From positions 868,001 through 932,000 of the forward strand of contig NZ_CP139715.1 of assembly GCF_034377285.1 (NCBI RefSeq): 64,000 bases of DNA, in the 5' to 3' direction. The position numbers were made by a program, and so were the translations under genes. Under the pieces are notes generated by a model that did no database searches, had not been told where the DNA came from, and saw only the letters and a list, made by a program, of their open reading frames with translations. This stretch comes from Thalassobaculum sp. OXR-137. Its GTDB lineage: Bacteria; Pseudomonadota; Alphaproteobacteria; Thalassobaculales; Thalassobaculaceae. Position 1 is the stretch's first letter. The number at the start of each line of letters is the position of its first letter. Below are positions 56,694 through 64,000 of this stretch, one piece after another.

Positions 56694-57476
56694 ATGCGAG
56701 ACATGCCCCCTACCGATGACAGCGCTGGCGGCGGGAACGGCCCGGGTGCCTCGGGACCGCATGGATTGGACGCTTATGTGGATGTCGCCGAACCGCCGGC
56801 GTCACGGCGCGCCGGGCCGGATGCGGGCGCCCGCCTGCCGTCCGCGGCCACATCCTATCCGGGCGGCGACATGATGCGCGGCCACGGACTACCGGTCGGC
56901 CTGACCGTGCCGTCGATCCAGCTCGCCCATGCCCTGGAGCTGCTGAACCGGCTGCCGCGGGCCTATGCCCAGGGGCGTCGCCCCCCCGCCTGGGACAATG
57001 CGCCGTTCGACGCGGGTCCGCCCTATCGCGACCGCGCCGCAACCAGGGGCGGGTATGAGGATGCGGATGCGGACGGGGATGCCGAGGAGGCGCGGCGGCT
57101 GGTGGCGGACGCGCTGGCCTCGCTGGCCGGATCCGCCGGCCTCAGCGTGCCCATGAGCGCCCTGTCGCAGAAGCCGGTGTGCAACGAGGTCGACCCGGAG
57201 GTGGAAGCGGCTTTCGTCGAGCTGGACCTGGCGCGCGAGGCCTGGTCCAGGCTACCGGCGGAGGCGGACAGCCAGGCGCCGCATCCAGACGTGGACCGCT
57301 ACTTCGCCGCCGAGGAGGCGGTCCTGAGTCTTGCCGACGGCAGTACGGAAGTGCTGGGTCGCCAGGCCGGCCTGCTGCTCGAGCTGACGGACGAGATCGC
57401 CGACCAGATGGGCCCGGCGGCGGCCAACGCCATCGCCAACATCGCCCAGGGCCTGCTCCTGCGGCTGCGCGGCTGA
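56694..57476 (+). CDS. hypothetical protein, low-complexity N terminus
   Basis: A 260-residue protein with no recognised family. The first ~90 residues are rich in Gly, Pro and Ala (DDSAGGGNGPGASGPHGLDA) and probably disordered. The second half is more regular and likely helical: EARRLVADALASLAGSAGLS, EVEAAFVELDLAREAWSRLP and VLGRQAGLLLELTDEIADQM. A second ATG at 56703 could also be the start. Base composition and third-position GC fit the host chromosome. It is divergent from the HTH/PAS-like gene and convergent with the methyltransferase gene. The helical C-terminal half might be a small adaptor, but no function can be given. Confidence 0.55.
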   Translation: MRDMPPTDDSAGGGNGPGASGPHGLDAYVDVAEPPASRRAGPDAGARLPSAATSYPGGDMMRGHGLPVGLTVPSIQLAHALELLNRLPRAYAQGRRPPAWDNAPFDAGPPYRDRAATRGGYEDADADGDAEEARRLVADALASLAGSAGLSVPMSALSQKPVCNEVDPEVEAAFVELDLAREAWSRLPAEADSQAPHPDVDRYFAAEEAVLSLADGSTEVLGRQAGLLLELTDEIADQMGPAAANAIANIAQGLLLRLRG

Positions 57477-57599
57477 CCGGTCGCCTTGCCAAGCGTATTC
57501 GGTGGAGATTGACGGGGTCGATTTCTTTTCTGAAGCCGCATGCCTGGGATAGATGGACTCGATAGTCGCGCGACAGCAATCCGAATCGACAGAACGACC

Positions 57600-58271
57600 T
57601 TATTTCTCCATGTCACTGGCGGATATCCGCAGATGAAATGGTAGCCGGGCAAAGATCTCCGACGCCGCATTCTTTCCTGCCCGAGACTTTACGCCGAGAA
57701 AAAGAAGCTTACCTGGCGGATTTGGCGTTTCGTTATATCGTACGACATGAGACAGGAAACAGTCGAAGTGTCGGATCATCCGCGTAATCCACCACTCCGG
57801 CTGAGCTATTATGACGTGTGCGTTTAAGCCATTCGATAGTTTTTTCAAAGCCGGATATGTATCGATAAACGCTATGAACAGATCCTCTGTTCGATTTGCT
57901 ATAAACTCGATATTATTATCTATATATCGTTCTTCAATATGCTCCAAAACATCGTTGGAAAATACAACGGAGTATTTAGAGCCAAGCTTTGAACTATCCG
58001 CGTATTCCGCGACACCAGGGTCAAAGCCATGGACTTGCCGGTCCTTCAGGCTGGGAAACTGGTCGCGGGGAAGCGGCACCCCTCCCGATTTTCCGCATCC
58101 GAAATCTAAAAAAGAACTCAGATTGTGCGTGTCTAGAACACCGAGGATCAATTTGAATAATGGCGGCGCAAAAATGCCACCGGGCATTCGCGCACTGTTT
58201 CCAAAATGAGCAGATTCGTCTTTATGTAACTTCCTCAACTCCTCCTGGTACTCTACTGAAAAAAGATCCAT
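57600..58271 (-). CDS. class I SAM-dependent methyltransferase, atypical composition
   Basis: A 223-residue protein. The SAM-binding motif I is SSFLDFGCGKSGGVPLPRDQ and a later acidic loop is VFSNDVLEHIEERYIDNNIE, a type often seen in bacterial methyltransferases found in polysaccharide or antigen loci. The rest is IIAQPEWWITRMIRHFDCFL and LFLGVKSRAGKNA. The coding region is clearly AT-richer than the chromosome, with many ATA, TTA and AAA codons, and is a strong candidate for horizontal transfer. It lies just beyond the 3' side of tRNA-Gly, with a 517-bp gap without a supported gene between. Substrate is unknown. Confidence 0.8.
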   Translation of the reverse strand: MDLFSVEYQEELRKLHKDESAHFGNSARMPGGIFAPPLFKLILGVLDTHNLSSFLDFGCGKSGGVPLPRDQFPSLKDRQVHGFDPGVAEYADSSKLGSKYSVVFSNDVLEHIEERYIDNNIEFIANRTEDLFIAFIDTYPALKKLSNGLNAHVIIAQPEWWITRMIRHFDCFLSHVVRYNETPNPPGKLLFLGVKSRAGKNAASEIFARLPFHLRISASDMEK

Positions 58272-58788
58272 GACGTGATTTCCCTTAATACATGCAATTC
58301 TCTTTATTCACAGCCCGATAATATCTGGAACACCGCATGATCTCAAAGCTACAATTTTGAAAACCATCGAAGAGCGAAGTAGGAGAGACCGGCGTATATG
58401 CTCAAGAACGCAACGGGCAACCGGCTCCAGGTGGCGGGCGATTCTGGTGTCTGGAGAATCCCCGGCGATGCCGACGCGACGGCGAAGGAAGCAGTCGCGT
58501 ATGCGGTCACAACTCGCTGGACGACTATCCTGGCGAGTAGTCCGATCTGCAGTTGATTGGTGGGACCGCAGCGACAGCCGATGACTCGTCTCGACATGCG
58601 CTTCGTCGTCTTTCGCCGGCACGGTCAGCGACTCGCGCTGACTCATGATCGGTTTAGCTTGGGCGCCCGGCTCTCATCCGACGGTCCCGGTCACACATAG
58701 GACCAAGCTTCCGCTTTCCAACGGTAACCCCGTGGTAGCCGCGGGTCCCCCGATGGGGGACTGATACACCGTCGATGTGCAGGAAAAC
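58272..58788. other. 517-bp gap without a supported gene
   Basis: Between the methyltransferase start and the tRNA. Open frames on both strands here show no recognisable motifs and no ribosome site. A 7-bp hairpin GTCCCCC-GAT-GGGGGAC (58745-58761) lies 28 bp after the tRNA 3' end and may act in its termination, though no T-run follows. Confidence 0.5.
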
Positions 58789-58863
58789 TGGAGCGGGCGA
58801 GGCGATTCGAACGCCCGACCCCAACCTTGGCAAGGTTGTGCTCTACCCCTGAGCTACGCCCGC
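58789..58863 (-). tRNA. tRNA-Gly (GCC anticodon)
   Basis: On the minus strand the acceptor stem GCGGGCG (5' end at 58863) pairs with CGCCCGC, followed by discriminator T and an encoded CCA ending at 58789. The D-arm has GTAGCTCAGGGGTAGAGC, the anticodon stem-loop is ACCTTGCCAAGGT with GCC in the loop, and the T-arm is GGGCGTTCGAATCGCC. All helices form without mismatches at key positions, and the length is 75 nt including CCA. The anticodon reads GGC and GGU glycine codons. Confidence 0.97.
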
Positions 58864-59008
58864 GCTCCGTTGAGGACGCGGATAATACCGGCGGATCGCA
58901 CGATTGCAAGAGCGATTAACGCCTTTTTTCACAGATTTTTTTCCGCCGCGAAAAACGGCGGAAATCCTTGTTTTTTCCGCAACTTACCGGCCCGTCTCCA
59001 GGTGGATT

Positions 59009-59563
59009 TTACTCGCCGGTGGTGATTTTCAGGTGGAAAACCGCCCAGGCCAGGCCTGAGTCATCCTCCGCCGTCTGGCCCGCGTAGCTGCCGGCGGGGA
59101 ACACCAGCCAGAGCGGCCCGCGACCGCCGAGCGGCAACGGCTTCCCATCGCTCGCCGTCGCCAGCACGAACGTGCCGGCCCGCACCTCCGACAGACGGAA
59201 GGCGGGCGCGTAGCCGTCGACCGCCTGGACCAGTACCCGGTCCGCCTTCGCACCGACCAGGTCGATGACCGAGGCCAGGGTCGGTCCGGTCACCGTCACC
59301 GGTCCCGGCCAGTTCGGATAGGCGACCTCCACGGTCTCCTGCGGCAGCGCGGCCAGATCGTCCAGGGTCAGTTCATGGGCGCGCTCGAAGGTCTCCTGCA
59401 GCGCGGCGAACAGACTGTCGGTGAACGGATCGAACGGCCCGCGGTTGGTCCTCTCGATCTCGCCGGTCACGGTGAGCACGACCGGACCGGCGGCCCGGGC
59501 GGCGGTGACGGCGGGTAGGGCGGTGATCAGGGCAAGGGCGAGGACAAGAACGATGCGGCGCAT
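59009..59563 (-). CDS. periplasmic oxidoreductase molybdopterin-binding-fold protein
   Basis: A 184-residue exported protein. The signal peptide is MRRIVLVLALALITALPAVT to about residue 25 (ARA-AG). The mature part resembles a small sulfite-oxidase-like molybdopterin-binding domain: LTVTGEIERTNRG, FERAHELTLDDLAALPQETV, VTGPTLASVIDLVGAKADRV and AVDGYAPAFRLSEV. The family Cys that ligates molybdenum in true sulfite oxidase is not visible, as in many short members, so it may not bind the cofactor. It has no partner gene next to it. Start ATG 59563 is set by the signal peptide. Confidence 0.78.
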   Translation of the reverse strand: MRRIVLVLALALITALPAVTAARAAGPVVLTVTGEIERTNRGPFDPFTDSLFAALQETFERAHELTLDDLAALPQETVEVAYPNWPGPVTVTGPTLASVIDLVGAKADRVLVQAVDGYAPAFRLSEVRAGTFVLATASDGKPLPLGGRGPLWLVFPAGSYAGQTAEDDSGLAWAVFHLKITTGE

Positions 59564-59773
59564 GGAGACCTCCAGATCGGCACGATCGACGACCGGTCAC
59601 CGGACCGGTGCTGTCGGGAGCTTACCACGCGGTCGCGCCGATCTCGCGCGCGAGATCCCCGAGATCCGAACGACGCCGCTCTGTGGGCTGCAACCGCCGG
59701 CCAAAATGCGCTAGACAGGGCCGCCACATACCGAGCCACGCCGATTAAACCGCGCATACCGGAGCCCGACCCC

Positions 59774-60301
59774 ATGGCCGACAGCGAGACGCCCGCCCTC
59801 CCCACATCGCCGGAAGCCCTGCTCGCCCGGCTGGACGCGCTCGGCATCGCCTACGATCTGCACACCCACCCGCCGCTGTTCACCGTGGAGGACAGCAAGG
59901 CGCTGCGCGGCGACCTGCCCGGCGGCCACTGCAAGAACCTGTTCCTGCGCGACCGCAAGGGCGCCATGTGGTTGGTGGTCTGCCTGGAGGACCGCCGGAT
60001 CGACCTCAAGGCTCTGGGCTCCCTGCTCGGCGGTCGGCTGTCCTTCGGCAGCCCCGACCGGCTGATGGCCACCCTGGGGGTGATCCCCGGCGCGGTGTCG
60101 CCCTTCGCTCTGATCAACGACACGGGCGTCTCGGTCACCGTCATCCTGGATGCCGAGATGATGGGCCTGTCGCCGCTGAACTATCACCCGCTGTCGAACG
60201 AGATGACCGTCGCGGTCGCGCCAGACGCCCTCACCCGATTCATCGAGTCCTGCGGACACGCCCCGCAGGTCCTCGACCTCTCCGCGGCCTCTGGCGATTG
60301 A
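59774..60301 (+). CDS. Ala-tRNA(Pro)-type editing protein ProX (YbaK fold)
   Basis: A 175-residue free-standing editing domain that removes mischarged alanine from tRNA(Pro), of the PrdX/ProXp-ala group. The fold motifs are LDALGIAYDLHTHPPLFTVE, GGHCKNLFLRDRKGAMWLVV (catalytic-Lys region) and GSPDRLMATLGVIPGAVSPF. These match the prolyl-tRNA synthetase-associated domain and distinguish it from YbaK, which acts on Cys-tRNA. Start ATG 59774 has an upstream GGAG-like site. It is followed 109 bp later by the thioredoxin gene. Confidence 0.92.
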   Translation: MADSETPALPTSPEALLARLDALGIAYDLHTHPPLFTVEDSKALRGDLPGGHCKNLFLRDRKGAMWLVVCLEDRRIDLKALGSLLGGRLSFGSPDRLMATLGVIPGAVSPFALINDTGVSVTVILDAEMMGLSPLNYHPLSNEMTVAVAPDALTRFIESCGHAPQVLDLSAASGD

Positions 60302-60410
60302 CCGCCGCCGGCCCCACGTTCAGAACGCGCATACGAAATCGCCACCCGGCACCTTGTCGCGACACCGTCGCACTTTAGATAGTCACTCCCAGAACAGAGG
60401 AACGCAGCAG

Positions 60411-61328
60411 ATGGAACCGATCCTGGGCGCGGCACAACCCGGCGGACAGACCGGAGATGCCGCCATCGTCGACGCGACGACGGCCACCTTCATGACCGAG
60501 GTCGTCGACGCCTCCATGCAGCAGCCCGTGCTGGTCGATTTCTGGGCGCCGTGGTGCGGCCCGTGCAAGCAGCTCACCCCCGCCCTCGAGAACGCCGTGC
60601 GCAAGGCCGGCGGCTCGGTGAAGCTGGTCAAGATCAACGTGGACGAAAGCCCGGAGATCGCCGGCCAGCTCCGCATCCAGTCGATCCCGACCGTCTATGT
60701 CTTCAAGAACGGCCAGCCGGTCGACGGGTTCCAGGGCGCGGTGCCCGAGAGCGAGATCACTGCACTGATCGAGCGGGTCGGCGGCGCGGTCGGCCCCTCG
60801 CCGATCGAGCAGGCGCTGGAACAGGCCGAGGAGCTTCTGGACGCCGGCGAGCACCAGCAGGCGGGAGCGCTGTATCAGCAGATCCTGCAGCACGAGGAAA
60901 CCAACCCGGCGGCCCTGGCCGGTCTGCTGAAATGCCTGATCGCCGACGGGCGGGCGGACCACGCCGAGAAGGTGCTGGAGCAGATCCCCGAGGACGTGAA
61001 GGCCGACAAGGCCCTGCAGGCCGCCATCGCCCAGCTCGAACTGGCGCTGGAAGGCGCCAAGGCGAGCGCCGAGCTCGACAGCCTGCGCGCCAAGGTCGAG
61101 GCCAACCCGAAGGATCATCGCTCCCGCATCGACCTCGCCGCCGCGCTGTATGCGACCGGCGACCGGGGCGGTGCCGTCGAGCAGCTCCTGGAGAGCATCC
61201 GGATCGACCGGAAGTGGGAGGAAGAGGCGGCGCGCAAGCAGCTGCTGAAGTATTTCGAGGCGATGGGCCCGACGGATCCGGTCACCGCGGATGCGCGGCG
61301 CCGGCTGTCCTCGCTGCTGTTCTCCTAG
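60411..61328 (+). CDS. CnoX/YbbN-type thioredoxin-TPR co-chaperone
   Basis: A 305-residue protein with an N-terminal thioredoxin domain and a C-terminal TPR-like region. The active site is VDFWAPWCGPCKQLTPALEN with a full CGPC, unlike E. coli YbbN, which has SQHC; so redox activity is probably retained. IQSIPTVYVFKNGQPVDGFQ gives the cis-Pro loop. The TPR region starts near residue 125 (EELLDAGEHQQAGALYQQIL) and runs to the end with ATGDRGGAVEQLLESIRIDR. Homologues protect proteins under oxidative stress and pass them to GroEL. Start ATG 60411. It opens a likely operon with the LON, Trm112 and DUF971 genes. Confidence 0.92.
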   Translation: MEPILGAAQPGGQTGDAAIVDATTATFMTEVVDASMQQPVLVDFWAPWCGPCKQLTPALENAVRKAGGSVKLVKINVDESPEIAGQLRIQSIPTVYVFKNGQPVDGFQGAVPESEITALIERVGGAVGPSPIEQALEQAEELLDAGEHQQAGALYQQILQHEETNPAALAGLLKCLIADGRADHAEKVLEQIPEDVKADKALQAAIAQLELALEGAKASAELDSLRAKVEANPKDHRSRIDLAAALYATGDRGGAVEQLLESIRIDRKWEEEAARKQLLKYFEAMGPTDPVTADARRRLSSLLFS

Positions 61329-61398
61329 GCGCGTCCCGGGCATCCGCGCGCCGAGTGGCCATTCGGTCAGGCACTGGTAAAGGAAAGGCGGCGACGCA

Positions 61399-62067
61399 AT
61401 GAGTCCAAGCCCCTTCGATCCGAGCTTCGACGAGCTGCCGGCAACCCTGCCGGTGTTCCCCCTGCCCGGCGTCCTGCTGCTGCCGAAGGGGAAGCTGCCG
61501 CTGAACATCTTCGAACCGCGCTACCTGAACATGACCCGCGACGCGCTCGCCACCGACCGGCTGATCGGCATGATCCAGCCCAAGCCGACCGAGCTCGGCC
61601 GGGATGCCGGCGCGCGCTGCCTTTACCGGATCGGCTGCGCCGGCCGGATTACCCAGTTCGCCGAGACCGACGACGGCCGGTTCCTGATCACCCTCACCGG
61701 GGTCTGCCGGTTCGCCGTCGACGAGGAGCTCGCCTCCATGCGCGGCTATCGGCGGGTCATCGCCGATTGGGGACCCTTCAGCCGCGACCTCGCCGGCGAT
61801 TGCGAGGCCGAACTCGACCGGAGCTTGCTGGTGAACCGGCTCAAGCGGTATTTCGACGCCCAGGGCATCACCGCGGATTGGGGCGTGATCGAGCAGACGC
61901 CGGACGACCGGCTGGTCACCACGCTCGCCATGGTCTGCCCGTTCGAGAGCAGCGAGAAACAGGCCCTTTTGGAATGCGACTCCCTGAAGGCGCGGGCCAG
62001 CATGATGCTGGCCCTGCTGGACATGGCGGTCGCCGATACGAGCGGAGGCGACCATGCCCGACACTAA
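61399..62067 (+). CDS. LON peptidase substrate-binding domain protein
   Basis: A 222-residue protein containing only the N-terminal LON domain, without ATPase or protease parts. Characteristic blocks are [20 protein letters not shown] (then IFEPRYLNM), [30 protein letters not shown] and the helical end [15 protein letters not shown]. Such single-domain proteins are widespread in alphaproteobacteria beside the thioredoxin and Trm112-like genes; their role is unclear, perhaps delivery of substrates to Lon. It overlaps the next gene by 14 bp. Confidence 0.9.
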   Translation: MSPSPFDPSFDELPATLPVFPLPGVLLLPKGKLPLNIFEPRYLNMTRDALATDRLIGMIQPKPTELGRDAGARCLYRIGCAGRITQFAETDDGRFLITLTGVCRFAVDEELASMRGYRRVIADWGPFSRDLAGDCEAELDRSLLVNRLKRYFDAQGITADWGVIEQTPDDRLVTTLAMVCPFESSEKQALLECDSLKARASMMLALLDMAVADTSGGDHARH

Positions 62068-62293
62068 CGCGCCGGCACCAGACTCCGGCCCCGCCAGGCC
62101 GGCCGCCGGCGGGGTGGACCCGAAGCTCCTGGAGATCCTGGTCTGCCCAGTGACCAAGCAGGCCCTGACCTACGACCGCGACCGCCAGGAGCTGATCAGC
62201 GAGAAGGCGGGCCTGGCCTTCCCGATCCGCGGCGGCGTGCCGATCATGCTGGTGGAAGAGGCGCGGCGGCTGGACGAGGGATCGCCGGCGTGA
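62054..62293 (+). CDS. Trm112-family small zinc-ribbon-like protein
   Basis: A 79-residue protein of the Trm112/UPF0434 (YcaR) type. The motif [20 protein letters not shown] is followed by [20 protein letters not shown], the family signature. In this form only one Cys of the ribbon remains, as in E. coli YcaR, so zinc binding is doubtful. Eukaryotic relatives activate methyltransferases, and a similar partner role in bacteria is inferred. Start ATG 62054 lies in the LON gene tail and its stop overlaps the GTG of the DUF971 gene. Confidence 0.92.
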   Translation: MPDTNAPAPDSGPARPAAGGVDPKLLEILVCPVTKQALTYDRDRQELISEKAGLAFPIRGGVPIMLVEEARRLDEGSPA

Positions 62294-62673
62294 CCGACCC
62301 GGAAGCCGCGGACGCCGTCACCGACGACTGGCCGACCGAACTGCGGGTTACCCGCGACCGGGCGGCGTTGTCCGTGACCTTCGAGAGCGGCGTGTCCGGG
62401 GCGATCCCGGCCGAGCTGATGCGGGTGGAAAGCCCCTCGGCGGAGGTCCAGGGCCACAGCGCCGCCGGCAAGACCCTGGTGGCCGGCAAGCGCACGGTCA
62501 CGATCAAGGCGGTGGAGCCGGTCGGGAACTACGCGGTGCGCATCGTCTTCAGCGACGGCCACGATACCGGCCTGTTCACCTGGCGGTACCTGCGCAAGCT
62601 GGCGCAGGACGGCCAGACGATGATGGCCGCCTACGAGGACGCCCTGGCGAAGGCCGGTCTGTCGCGCGGGTGA
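62290..62673 (+). CDS. DUF971 (GBBH-like N-terminal domain) protein
   Basis: A 127-residue protein of the gamma-butyrobetaine hydroxylase-like N-terminal domain family (DUF971). It shows [60 protein letters not shown] and [11 protein letters not shown]. Members are linked to iron-sulfur or iron handling. The start is GTG 62290, overlapping the Trm112 gene as GTGA. It closes the run of co-directional genes from the thioredoxin and is convergent with the UbiH-family gene. Confidence 0.9.
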   Translation: MTDPEAADAVTDDWPTELRVTRDRAALSVTFESGVSGAIPAELMRVESPSAEVQGHSAAGKTLVAGKRTVTIKAVEPVGNYAVRIVFSDGHDTGLFTWRYLRKLAQDGQTMMAAYEDALAKAGLSRG

Positions 62674-62747
62674 TCCGACCTCTCCCGATCCGACCGCGCG
62701 ACCCGGAATTAATCGGGGGAGCGCGGAGAAGGGATGAGCCGAACCGG

Positions 62748-64000
62748 CTAAACCGGTTCGCCCCGCAGCAGCCGGGGCAGCGTGCCCAGGGTCCCCATGG
62801 CGTGGCGGATCGCGGCGCGCTTGAAGGCCGGCACCCGCTCCACTATCGACAGGCCGATCCGCCGGGCCGAGCGCACCGGAGCGATGTCGTTGGAGAACAG
62901 CCGCGTCAGCCCGTCGGTCGACGCCACCATGGTCATGATGTCGAACCGCCGCCGGCGCTGATAGTCGCGCAGCACCGGCGCGCCGCCGATGTCGAGCCCG
63001 AGACGGGACGCGTCGGCCAGCACCTCGGCCAGCACCGCGATGTCGCGCACGCCCACGTTGAAGCCCTGGCCGGCGATCGGATGCAGGGCGTGGAAGGCAT
63101 CGCCCACCAGCGCCACCCGTTCGGCGATCCCGGACTCCGCCAGTGTGAGGGTCAGCGGATACACCCGGCGCGGCCCGACCGGCGTCATCCGTCCCAGGGA
63201 GTCGCCGAAACGCTCCTCCAGGGCGGCGGCGAAGGAGGCGTCGTCGAGCTGGGCGATGCGCTCGGCGACGGCGGTGCGTTCGGTCCAGACCAGTGCGGAC
63301 CGGTTACCCTGGAGCGGGAGAAGCGCCAGCGGACCGCCGGGCAGGAATCGCTCATGGGCCAGATTGTGGTGGCTCTCGGCATGGGCGATCGTGTCGACGA
63401 CGGCGGTCTGGTGATAGTCGACGGTGGTATGGCGAATGCCGGCGAGCGCCCGCACCCGCGAGCCGCGCCCGTCGGCGGCGACCACCAGGGGCGCCGACAG
63501 CACCCGGCCGTCCTCCAGAGTCAGGGTCGCCCGCCCTGCCGTCACGTCCAGGGCGGCGGCCGACCCCGGCTCGGCGAAGGTCACCAGATCCGAATGCTCG
63601 ACAAGGCGGGCCAGCAGCGACGCCTTCAGCGCGCCGTTGTCGACGATATGGCCCATCGGCTCGTCGCCGACCGCGCTGTGGTCGTAATGCAGATATCGGC
63701 TCGACCCGGCGTCGGAGACCCGGATGTCGTGGATCGGGCCGGTCCCGTCGGCCACGGCCTGCCAGGCGCCCAGCACGGTGAACAGCCGCCGCGACGACAG
63801 CGAGATAGCGGTGGTGCGGATATCGGCGCGGCCGGCGACGGCGGCGCGCGGATCGACCCGGTCGACGATGACGCTGGACAGCCCGGCCTCGGCCAGGGCC
63901 AGGGTGAGGGTCAGTCCGGACAGCCCGGCGCCGACAATCAGCGTATCGGCATCGGGCCCGGCGGCGCGCTGGGTGCCCGCGTCGGGCGCTGGGGTGTCAC
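62748..64000 (-). CDS. UbiH/UbiF/Coq6-family FAD monooxygenase, 5' end outside window
   Basis: Ring hydroxylase of the ubiquinone pathway. The visible 417 codons are partial at the N terminus because the frame is open to base 64000, with DADTLIVGAGLSGLTLTLAL as the first FAD motif only 17 codons from the edge, so few residues are missing. The second motif is VVAADGRGSRVRALAGIRH, and the third is GIAERVALVGDAFHALHPIA with the conserved GDAFH and QGFNVGVRDIAVLAEVL next to it. Together these mark the UbiH/Coq6 group; which ring position it hydroxylates cannot be read. It is convergent with the DUF971 gene, with 74 bp between. A degenerate CCCGGAATTAATCGGGGGAG (62702-62721) lies in that gap and resembles family B repeats. 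Confidence 0.92.
   Translation of the reverse strand, partial: DTPAPDAGTQRAAGPDADTLIVGAGLSGLTLTLALAEAGLSSVIVDRVDPRAAVAGRADIRTTAISLSSRRLFTVLGAWQAVADGTGPIHDIRVSDAGSSRYLHYDHSAVGDEPMGHIVDNGALKASLLARLVEHSDLVTFAEPGSAAALDVTAGRATLTLEDGRVLSAPLVVAADGRGSRVRALAGIRHTTVDYHQTAVVDTIAHAESHHNLAHERFLPGGPLALLPLQGNRSALVWTERTAVAERIAQLDDASFAAALEERFGDSLGRMTPVGPRRVYPLTLTLAESGIAERVALVGDAFHALHPIAGQGFNVGVRDIAVLAEVLADASRLGLDIGGAPVLRDYQRRRRFDIMTMVASTDGLTRLFSNDIAPVRSARRIGLSIVERVPAFKRAAIRHAMGTLGTLPRLLRGEPV

Noticed and set aside
58308-58646. Possible small gene or transposase remnant in the gap beside tRNA-Gly
   Set aside because: Several short frames on both strands but none has a recognisable motif, ribosome site or repeat ends.

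Overview
The window is GC-rich chromosomal DNA from an alphaproteobacterium, most likely of Rhodospirillales type. The evidence is the very large NAD-dependent glutamate dehydrogenase, the dnaA-dnaN-recF-gyrB block next to rpsT, the UbiE/UbiB and UbiH ubiquinone genes, the rsmB/rpe/heparinase/purH gene set, an EcfG-type promoter and a cluster of GANTC sites near dnaA. The genus cannot be named from sequence reading alone. About 58 protein genes and one tRNA are supported. Genes are tightly packed and many overlap by ATGA.

Layout: (1) 1-1215, end of rsmB. (2) 1225-9130, an iron-uptake island. A TonB-dependent siderophore receptor, HemP and PiuC face a divergent reductive operon of PepSY-TM protein, DUF2271, DUF4198, ApbE and flavodoxin reductase, with a Fur-like box between the two arms. 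(3) 9127-14338, a TetR regulator divergent from an RND efflux pair, with two matching palindromic operators. (4) 14575-20888, rpe, a heparinase-like protein and three envelope-polysaccharide genes. (5) 21072-26346, a minus-strand operon deoA-deoB-phyH-DUF2937-SHMT-like. (6) 26499-27211, a stress-type PRC-barrel/lipoprotein pair behind an EcfG promoter. (7) 27245-31241, purH, an EamA exporter, an alpha/beta hydrolase and bacterioferritin. (8) 31565-39197, gyrB, recF, dnaN, dnaA, an AT-rich possible origin, and rpsT. (9) 39317-44853, enoyl-CoA hydratase, a secreted protein, mutM, ubiE, ubiB and a Nudix hydrolase. (10) 44936-48225, small genes (GIY-YIG, GluQ-RS, esterase, HNH) interspersed with four paired palindromic repeats. 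(11) 48253-54841, UMF1 transporter, STAS-like protein and NAD-GDH. (12) 55020-58863, an accessory stretch: a GNAT-like enzyme and an HTH/PAS-like regulator sharing palindromic operators, an orphan protein, an AT-rich methyltransferase and tRNA-Gly. (13) 59009-64000, a molybdopterin-fold protein, ProX, CnoX-like thioredoxin, LON-domain protein, Trm112-like protein, DUF971 protein and the UbiH-family monooxygenase running off the end.

How it fits together: ferric siderophore would enter through the receptor and probably be reduced by the divergent operon, and bacterioferritin stores iron. The main candidate for something undescribed is the GNAT-like/regulator pair at 55020-56628, with three related 6-3-6 or 5-3-5 palindromes placed upstream of both genes. 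Also notable are the inverted-pair repeats, almost all at convergent gene ends and two of them bracketing a GIY-YIG gene, and a non-canonical SHMT-like enzyme inside a deoxynucleoside-salvage operon.
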